Positions 57,207 through 64,000 of a stretch of 64,000 nt of DNA are shown here, piece after piece. Both the position numbers and the translations under genes were made by a program. The notes under the pieces were generated by a model. The model was not told the origin of the DNA and searched no databases. It was given only the letters and a program-made list of their open reading frames with translations. The first letter of the stretch is position 1. Every line of letters starts with the position of its first letter. Source of the DNA: Brachionus koreanus (Eukaryota; Rotifera; Eurotatoria; Ploima; Brachionidae); NCBI GenBank assembly GCA_016987375.1, contig PJRA01000453.1, positions 1,270,148-1,334,147 on the forward strand. Direction: 5' to 3'.

Positions 57207-58787
57207 TCATAATACCATACGGTTATAATGAACTACTTGTGTCTTTCCATTTTCTTTGTTCTTGATCTCATAATTTACCTCATTGATCAATCTAGATACC
57301 ACAAAAGAACCAATTAATTTCTGCGTGAAACTACGGACTTCACCGACTTTTTGCCTTGAATTTACCAACATCACTAAGTCACCAATTTTGTATCTTACGG
57401 CTTCTCTTATTTTATTATCGTACTGTTTTCTTTGTTTCTCGTGGCTTTTTTCAAATTTCTTTTGAACATCTCCTGCAATTTCTTCCCCGGATTTTTCAAT
57501 ATGTGGTGGCTGAATTTCGAGCTTCCTGTCACTTGTTGTTGATAGAACTTTTCCAAAAATTATTTCATTGGGACTATAACCTGTTGATTCGTGTATAGCG
57601 TTGTTGTATCCAAAAGTCACTTCACCCAGAATCTCGTCCCAATCATCGTGTGATTTTGACACATATAGGCTTAACATTTGTTTTATTGTCTTTATTGTTC
57701 TTTCTGCTAGGCCATTACACTGTGGGTGATAAGTTGTGGTTCTAATCTTCAAAATTCTTCCATAATGCTGTGGTATTTGCAAAATTCTTCGAATACCTTT
57801 GCTTCAAAGTTTTTACCTTGATCACTAAGAATTGCGTAAAGAGATCCATAGATTTCAATCATTTTCTTTTTAATAAATATTTTTGTTTCCTCGGCTGTTA
57901 TTCTTGGTACGGCTAGAGTGATACAAAATTTAGAAACGTAGTCAATCAACAAGAGAAAGTAAATGTTCCCCTGCTTTGTTATTTTAATGGCCCAGCAGCA
58001 TCAATCCATACTAAGTCCCAAGCATTTTTAACTTGAATTGTAATTAGCTTGGTCCTGTTCGTGTGATTTTTTTGTTAAAATTTTTGACAAAGATCGCAAC
58101 TTGCACAATAATCATAAATCTCAGACCTCATCCTTGGCCAATAGTACCTGAGGGTAATAGCTTTATAAGTCTATTAAAACCTAAATTTATTGCAGTAATA
58201 GAATCATGGTATAGTTGACAAATTTGTCTTCTTAAATGCTTAGGTACTACTATAACATCTTCGCCATGATTGTTCTTAAGCATCAGAGTATTATTCTTAA
58301 CGCTTAAAAGGTACTTATAAGATTCGCAAAATTTCGCTTCTTCTAGTTCATTCAAGTCTTTTATATCACCCGTCTTGATAGCCATCTTTACAAGTGCAAC
58401 TTCTTTATCCTTGTCTTTTTCGTTATCCCACTCAACATCTAAATTAACATCTAATTTATTTACCTTGACAGCCTTTTTTATATTGTCGTTGGGTCTTGAT
58501 AATAAGTCAGCTGTTTTGTTTAGCTGCCCTGGCAAATAGATTATTTTATAGTCTAATTCCTGTATTTTTAGCAGTAGCTTATACAGTCTTTCATTAGGTT
58601 CTTTTGATTTTTCAAGTGTTGCCAATGGCTGGTGGTCTGTGAAGAATTGGATAGGTTTTCCATAGATGTAACTGTTAAATTGTTTTGATGCAAATACTAT
58701 GGCAAGCATTTCTTTCTTACTTGTAGTATAAGTTTTTTGTGTTTGTTCAATTTTCGACTTGCGTAGGCTATTGGGTACAGAATTCAT
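57207..58787 (-). pseudogene. RNase H and integrase region of the Ty3/gypsy element
   Basis: Three minus-strand frames in sequence. 58787-58128 holds RNase H (TSKKEMLAIVFASKQF, FFTDHQPLATLE) and the start of the integrase zinc domain (YHDSITAINLGF, where the second zinc His is Asn). CASCDLCQ near 58100 is the zinc-binding Cys pair. 57952-57749 holds the first catalytic Asp (DYVSKF) and second (LSDQGKNFEAKVF). 57782-57207 holds the Glu region (TTYHPQCNGLAERTIKTIKQ) and the C-terminal domain. The integrase core order is D, D, E, but three frames mean at least two frame changes. Confidence 0.85.
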
Positions 58788-58905
58788 TTATTGTCTGTAC
58801 TAGTACTGCGCCAATTGCATCATTTGAGGCATCGGTATAGATTTCAAACTCTAGGTCAAAATTTGGATTTTTTAGTATTGGTGCCATAACAAGCCTGCCT
58901 TTGAG

Positions 58906-60025
58906 TTAGTCAAAAGCTTTTTGACATTCGTCTGTCCACAAGAAGGTTGTCTTGTTCTGTGTTAAGTCAAAAAGGCTTGCTGCTATTTTACTAAAGCTTG
59001 GAATGAATCGTCTGTAATAGGAAAGCATTCCCAAGAATCTTTTAACGCCTTTCTTATCTTTTGGTGGTTTTAAGTCAGCGATTACCTTTGTTTTCTTAGT
59101 GTCTGGGCTTAGGCATTCTCTAGAAATTAAAAATCCAAAATAATTGACTTGTTCCATTCAAAATCTGCATTTTTCAGGCTAAAGCTTTAAGTTAGCTCGT
59201 TTGAGCCTCAAGAAAATCTCTTCAATCCTAGAAATGTGTGTCCCAAAGTCGTTTGAAAAAAGAATAATATCGTCTAGATACACCAAGCATTGTTTCCGTG
59301 TAAGACCACTCAACAGAGTGTCCATTAATCTATGAGATGTTCCTGGTGCATTAACCAAATGGCATCATTTGGAACTGATATAGTCGTTGATTTGCTATAA
59401 ACGCTGTTATGTCTTTATCATTTTGGTTTACTGGAATCTGCCAGTAACCACTCGACAGGTCAAAAGTCGAAAAATATTGTGAGCCACCCAATGCATCAAC
59501 GGTTTCGTCGATCCTCGGTAAGGGGTTTGAGTCCTTAACAGTTAGTTGGTTCAATTTTCTAAAGTTAATACAGAATCTGAATTCTTGTTTGCCTCCATCA
59601 TTTTTCTTTTTCTTTACTAGAATTATTGGACTTGCCCAAGAACTCTTGATCTCCTCAATTATATTATTGTCTAGCATTTGTTTGACTTGTTTTTCGATTT
59701 CAACTTTTGCTGCATCAGGTAATTTATATGACCTCTGTTTCACTGGTTCGGCATCCTTGGTGTTAATGATGTGTTCTGTTAGGCCAGTCTTCCCTGTGTC
59801 GTACTCTGACCACTGAAAAATTGTTTTATCTTTTTCAATTAAAGCTTTCATTGTTTTCCTTTGATGAAGAGATAATTTATTGTTTATTGTTATTTTTTCC
59901 CAATAGATAAATCCATCTTTACATAAATACTTTTCCTCTGGTTCTTCATCAATAACTTCTGCTTCTTCCCATTGACCAAATTCGGTTCCACAATCTACTT
60001 TTACTTTTGTGTCTGAAATATTCAT
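58906..60025 (-). pseudogene. Reverse transcriptase region of the Ty3/gypsy element
   Basis: Frame 60025-59351 shows the RT fingers and palm (SWASPIILVKKK, FRFCINFRKLNQLT, FSTFDLSSGYWQIPV, QFQMMPFG). A one-base frame change at about 59360 precedes APGTSHRLMD and the catalytic YLDD box near 59280-59270. 59157-58906 continues with FGFLISRECLSPDTKK and KGVKRFLGMLSYYRRFIP. Clearly Ty3/gypsy RT, interrupted by at least two frame changes. Confidence 0.88.
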
Positions 60026-60539
60026 TATACTGAGTTTGATTCTTCCATTGCTTGAAACTGTATCTACACTTCGAGCAATAACTATGCCTTTATTTGACTT
60101 ATTTTGTTTTGGTTCGAAAAGTATCAGTTTTCCTTTTGTTCCTGTGTCAACCTCAGCTAAAACAACGCTTCGAGCCTTTAATTCAATGTTTTTGTCAAGT
60201 TTAATTAGTCCACTTGATTTTGTATTATATATAGTATCGTCAATGTAGTGAATTTCATGTCGTATACTTTCATCCTATAGACTAATTGAATTCTTGTCAA
60301 AATCTAAAATTGCCTTATATTTTACAAGAAAATCCATTCCAAGTATTGCCTTTTCTGTAATGAACTCATGAAAATGTGAAAATGAACTCATGTTCACCTA
60401 TCCAAGTGTTTATTTTAATTCTTGCTTTCCCTTTAACACATGCTATTGCCTCTGAATTTAGAGCCGATTTTATTGTTGCTTAGATTCGCTGTAGTCCTAA
60501 ATTATTTGTGGGGCTGTTCCCTTTTATTATTTGATCAAT

Positions 60540-60665
60540 TTCTTCCTAAGTTACTCGGAAGGTGTTTTGTATTTATAAATAAAGCGGTTTCTCCACTGTC
60601 TAACAACATCTGAATATCAAAGTCTTCATTGCCCAGCTTTACTCTGGTGTTTACGCGATTCAGCG
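60540..60665 (-). pseudogene. Aspartic protease fragment of the retrotransposon
   Basis: Minus-strand frame NRVNTRVKLGNEDFDIQMLL followed by DSGETALFI gives the retropepsin active-site motif LLDSG (D-S-G codons 60600-60592). The frame stops shortly afterwards at about 60545, so the domain is truncated. Confidence 0.7.
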
Positions 60666-60762
60666 TTGTCATGTTTTCACAACTGAAGGTTTCATACTGA
60701 ATTGTATTTGATTCGAAATTATTTGTGTATGAATCAACTTCTGCTTCGAGCGTGAACTCACT

Positions 60763-61155
60763 TTATTTAACTTCATGTTGACCATATTCTCGATTTTTAT
60801 AGTTGGTATAGTTGTTCCTACTTGTTGTTTGTCTACATTGTTCAATGTTTAAGTTGTGTCTTTGATACCTTTGATTTTGATTGTAGCTCATAGTTGATGT
60901 ATTCAGTTGTCCTCTCGAGATGTTTTGTTGTCTTTCAACATCCAACATTCGTTCTATACTTTTGCTGTCTTGTTCACTAATGCCATTGTATGAACGTAAT
61001 GCTTTTTCTGATAAACAATATTGGATAACGTGTGCTTGTTGTACTTTGTCCGGTCCATACATGTCTGCATCGTATCCGAATGCCTTGTAAAATTCATCGA
61101 AATCTGCGTTCTCCCCATCATAGTTTAAATTACTTCCCATACCACGTTTTGCCAT
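60763..61155 (-). pseudogene. Truncated gag ORF of the retrotransposon
   Basis: 130 residues from ATG 61155. The first 60 residues look like a capsid N-terminal part (FDEFYKAFGYDADMYG, VQQAHVIQYCLSEKALRSYN). The rest is Gln/Asn/Arg-rich and no CCHC zinc knuckle is present. It is much shorter than a usual Ty3 gag, suggesting an internal deletion. Confidence 0.65.
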
Positions 61156-61423
61156 TTTCTAGCTTAAGCTTAGCTTAACTCCAAATAAATCACAAAATTA
61201 TTTTTTTTTTAAAAAAAAATATATTAATGAACTCTCTCTTTTAAAGTCTTCTAAAGAAAATAATCTTGCAATTCCCTCTCACTTTTTGTTGCTTTGGTTT
61301 TTTTTTTTTTTAAGCTTGTTTCATGCAATGCGCTCTGCCTCTAGTCTCGAACTTTTAGTTTTAACTGGCTTATCTTGTCGAAACTTTTGTTGGTTAGAAT
61401 TTAAGCTTAACCGCTATCACCAA

Positions 61424-61521
61424 TGTAACTCGTGAGAGTCAGGGAGAAGATTTTAAGTACTGCGTGATTAATAAACAGTTTATTAAAAATCTCTGTTTTA
61501 TTTGAGTGGGTACGGGTTACA
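61424..61521 (-). repeat. 5' LTR of the Ty3/gypsy element
   Basis: 98 bp matching 56584-56682. On its outer side, 61522-61554 carries a partial second copy of the LTR end (GAGTGGGTACGGGTTACA at 61537-61554), then resumes the interrupted 325-bp unit with AATTTCTC. Confidence 0.88.
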
Positions 61522-61929
61522 AATGCCTGAGTGCCTGAGTGGGTACGGGTTACAAATTTCTCAATCAAAAAATTTTAAGAATAATTATTCTTAATGCTTA
61601 TTATTTTTTCTAAAAGCAATTAATTCTTAACTTTGTGTTTGAAATTAAGAAAATTTTTTTTTTAAATTTTAATATATATTTTAAATGATGAAATCATTTT
61701 GAAAATTAAAATATAATTGATTTTTTGAACTTTTGTAATTTTATTTAAAAAAAAAATTTCTTTAAAAAATTAATAGAAACTACAAAAAAAGAGAAATTTT
61801 TCGAAAATAAAGAATTTAATTTTTTTATTCGCTGAATAAATGCCCAAAAGATTAATTATTCAACAAAGAAACAATGTTTTAAAAATTTCTAAATCAAAAA
61901 ATTTTCAGAAAGTTTTTTCTTAATGTAAA

Positions 61930-64000
61930 GAGCTTATAAAATAAAAATAAATTTATGATGCATATGAAAACATACGAGGTACATAAAATCTATTTAGAAT
62001 TTAAAAACAGGCTAATTTGGCGGATTAGAAAAAATGAAAATATTTTTTAGTCGATTTTTCGTTTAATTAAAAAGCTTTTTAAGTAAAAATAAATTTATGA
62101 TTCATATGAATGCATATTACGTACATAAAACCTATTCAAAATATAAAATTAGTCTTATTTAAAGAGAAAAAATGAAAATATTTTTGGTTCGATTTCTCGT
62201 TCAAATGAATAGCTTTTTAAATAAAATTATATTTATGATGCATATGAATGCATACTAGGTACATAAAATAAATTCAGAATATTAAATTAGTTTTATTTGA
62301 ACAGAAAATATAAAAATATTTTTTAGTCGATTTTTCGTTTAAATAAAAAGCTTTTTAAATAAAAATTAATTTATAATGCATATGAATGCTTATAACGGAA
62401 TAAAATCTATTTAGAATTTAAAATTAGTCTTATTTAAAGAGAAAAAATGAAAATATTTTTTATTCGATTTCTGGTTTATATGAAAAGCTTTTTAAATTAA
62501 AATAAATTTATAATGCATATAATTGCATACTACGTACATAAAATCTATTCTGAATTTAAAATTGGTCTTATATAAAGAGAAAAAATGAAGATATTTTTTG
62601 TTCGATTTTTCGTTTAAATGTAGACCTTTATAAATAAAAATAAATTTATGATTCATATGAATGCATACGACGTACAAAAAATCTATTTTGAATTTAAAAT
62701 TAGTCTTATTTAAAGAGAAAGAATGAAAATATTTTTTGTTCGATTTTTCGTTTAAATGAAGACCTTTATAAATAAAAATAAATTTATGATTCATATGAAT
62801 GCATATTAAGTACATAAAATCTATTTAGAATATAAAAACAGGCAAATTTGGCGGATTAGAAAAAATGAAAATATTTTTTAGTCGATTTTTCGTTTAAATG
62901 TAGACCTTTAAAAATAAAAATAAATTTATGATTCATATGAAAGCATATTAAGTACATAAATTCTATTTAGAATTTAAAATTAGTTTTATTTAAAGAGAAA
63001 AAATGAAAATATTTTTTGTTCGATTTTTCGTTTAAATAAAGGGCTTTATAAATAAAAATAAATTTATGATTCATATGAATGCATATTAAGTACATAAATT
63101 CTATTTAGAATTTAAAATTAGTTTTATTTAAAGAGAAAAAATGAAAATATTTTTTGTTCGATTTTTCGTTTAAATAAAGGGCTTTATAAAAAAAAATAGA
63201 TTTATGATTCATATGAATGCATATTAAGTACATAAAATCTATTTAGAATTTAAAATTAGTTTTATTTAAAGAGAAAAAATGAAAATATTTTTTGTTCGAT
63301 TTTTCGTTTAAATGAAGAGCTATTTAAATAAAAATAAATTTATGATGCATATCAATGCATTCGACGTATATAAAATCTATTTAGAATTTAAAAACAGGCT
63401 AATTTGGCGGATTAGAAAAAATGAAAATATTTTTTAGTCGATTTTTGTTTAAATAAAGAGCTTCTTAAATAAAGATAAATTTATGATGCATTTGAATGCT
63501 TATAACGTAGTAAAATCTATTCAGAATTTAAAATTAGTCTTACTTAAAAAGATAAAATAAAAATATTTTTTGTCAGATTTTTCGTTTAAATGAAGAGCTT
63601 CTTAAATAAAGATAAATTTATGATGCATATAATTGCATACTACGTACATAAAATCTATTCTGAATTTAGAGACAGGCTTAATTGATGAGAAAAAAATAAA
63701 ATATTTTTTGTTCAATTTTTCGTTTAAATGAAGAGCTTCTTAAAAAAAGATAATTTTATGATGCATATAAATGCATACTATGTACATAAAATCTATTTAG
63801 AATTTTAAAATTAGTTTTATTTAAAGAGAAAAAATGAAAATTTTTTTTGTTCGATTTTTCTTTTAAATAAAGGGCTTTATAAATAAAAATAAATTTATGA
63901 TTCATATGAATTAATATTAAGTACATAAAATTTATTTAGAATATAAAAACAGGCAAATTTGGCGGATTAGAAAAAATGAAAATATTTTTTAGTCGATTTT
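61930..64000 (+). repeat. Satellite array of about 139-bp monomers
   Basis: About 15 head-to-tail monomers run past the right edge. Each has a run like GAAAATATTTTTTGTTCGAT, TTTTTCGTTTAAAT, AAATAAATTTATGATGCATA and a palindromic ATGCATATGAATGCAT core, then TACATAAAATCTATTTAGAA. Two monomer types exist. The rarer one carries CAGGCTAATTTGGCGGATTA (markers at 62007, 62838, 63394 and 63949), giving spacings of 831, 556 and 555 bp, or 6, 4 and 4 monomers. A 107-codon minus-strand frame at 62492-62815 is only the repeat read through and is not a gene. Confidence 0.9.

Larger units (their letters stand above)
56584..61554 (-). mobile_element. Decayed Ty3/gypsy-type LTR retrotransposon
   Basis: About 4.97 kb, transcribed leftward. 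Short LTRs of about 99 bp lie at 56584-56682 and 61424-61521 (TGTAACTCG ... GTTACA), differing at about nine positions. Directly inside the 5' LTR is TTGGTGATAGCGG, a primer-binding site starting TGG like the complement of a tRNA 3' CCA end. Directly before the 3' LTR is a polypurine tract, ACGGGGGAGGGA. Order gag, protease, RT, RNase H, integrase marks Ty3/gypsy. The host site AATT is duplicated on both sides. Several frame changes split pol, so this copy is not functional. Confidence 0.92.
56147..61925 (+). repeat. Tandem array of about 325-bp units (three copies), split by an LTR element
   Basis: Units start AATAGAAATTA and contain CCAAAAATTAATTATTCAAC, AAGAAACCATGTTTAATAAT and TTAATGCTTATTATTTTTTC. 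Copy 1 is 56147-56471. Copy 2 is 56472-56583 plus 61555-61771, interrupted by the retrotransposon. Copy 3 is 61772 to about 61925, truncated where the next satellite begins. Copy 2 adds up to about 329 bp once the insertion is removed. Confidence 0.8.

Noticed and set aside
57283..57598. Plus-strand ORFs over the integrase region
   Set aside because: Antisense shadows of the integrase frames; no independent features.
62492..62815. 107-codon ORF with internally repeated protein sequence
   Set aside because: It is the 139-bp satellite read through two monomers; the repeated peptide follows from the DNA repeat.
1..64000. tRNA, rRNA, snRNA or CRISPR features
   Set aside because: No T-loop GGTTCGA-type box with a matching acceptor stem, no rRNA core motif, and no regular spacer-repeat array was seen; this is a eukaryotic nuclear segment.

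Overview
The window is a very AT-rich animal genome segment. Most introns are tiny (about 36-80 nt, GT...AG), coding sequence is rich in Asn, Ser and Lys, and every recognisable gene is metazoan: a CYP3-like cytochrome P450, CFAP144/FAM183, Melted/VEPH1, AF10 (MLLT10), eIF4E, MPC1, REDD1 (DDIT4) and TRRAP. Base composition, intron size and a cysteine-repeat protein type suggest a monogonont rotifer such as Brachionus; this is inference and was not checked by a search. Two runs of N (10942-11431 and 41159-41206) are assembly gaps.

Positions 1-44600 are an ordinary gene-dense region. In order: P450 (minus, runs off the left edge); a condensation/acyltransferase-fold enzyme (minus); CFAP144 (plus) with an RFX-type X-box in its promoter; Melted/VEPH1 (minus, 8 exons); an unrecognised 489-residue protein (minus); AF10 (minus, 2 exons); eIF4E (plus, 6 exons); MPC1 (plus, 2 exons); an unrecognised 1137-residue protein (minus); a 5.6 kb stretch without genes; DDIT4/REDD1 (plus, 2 exons); and full-length TRRAP (plus, 10 exons, about 3961 residues). 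Two long TRRAP introns carry fold-back repeats, and one of these has the second assembly gap at its apex.

Positions 44600-64000 are repeat-rich. They hold weak membrane-protein ORFs, telomere-like motifs, two copies of a small transposon-like repeat, and a decayed Cys-repeat gene. The main object is a 7.15 kb element (48985-56134) bounded by 204 bp terminal inverted repeats. It carries a split transposase-like gene (zinc-binding N-terminus, helix-turn-helix, DDE domain, SWIM finger, USP-like cysteine peptidase), a very small tandem-homeodomain gene on the opposite strand, two intact predicted membrane-protein genes and one broken secreted or membrane-protein gene.

Beyond it lies an array of about 325 bp tandem units. 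A decayed Ty3/gypsy-type LTR retrotransposon (minus, LTRs of about 99 bp) has inserted into the second unit, leaving an AATT duplication. The window ends in a satellite of about 139 bp monomers with a four-monomer higher-order period near 555 bp.

The host genes cover unrelated housekeeping and signalling roles and do not form a functional cluster. The 7.15 kb element is the best candidate for something undescribed: a cut-and-paste-like transposon that appears to carry its own homeodomain protein, membrane proteins and a transposase-peptidase fusion.
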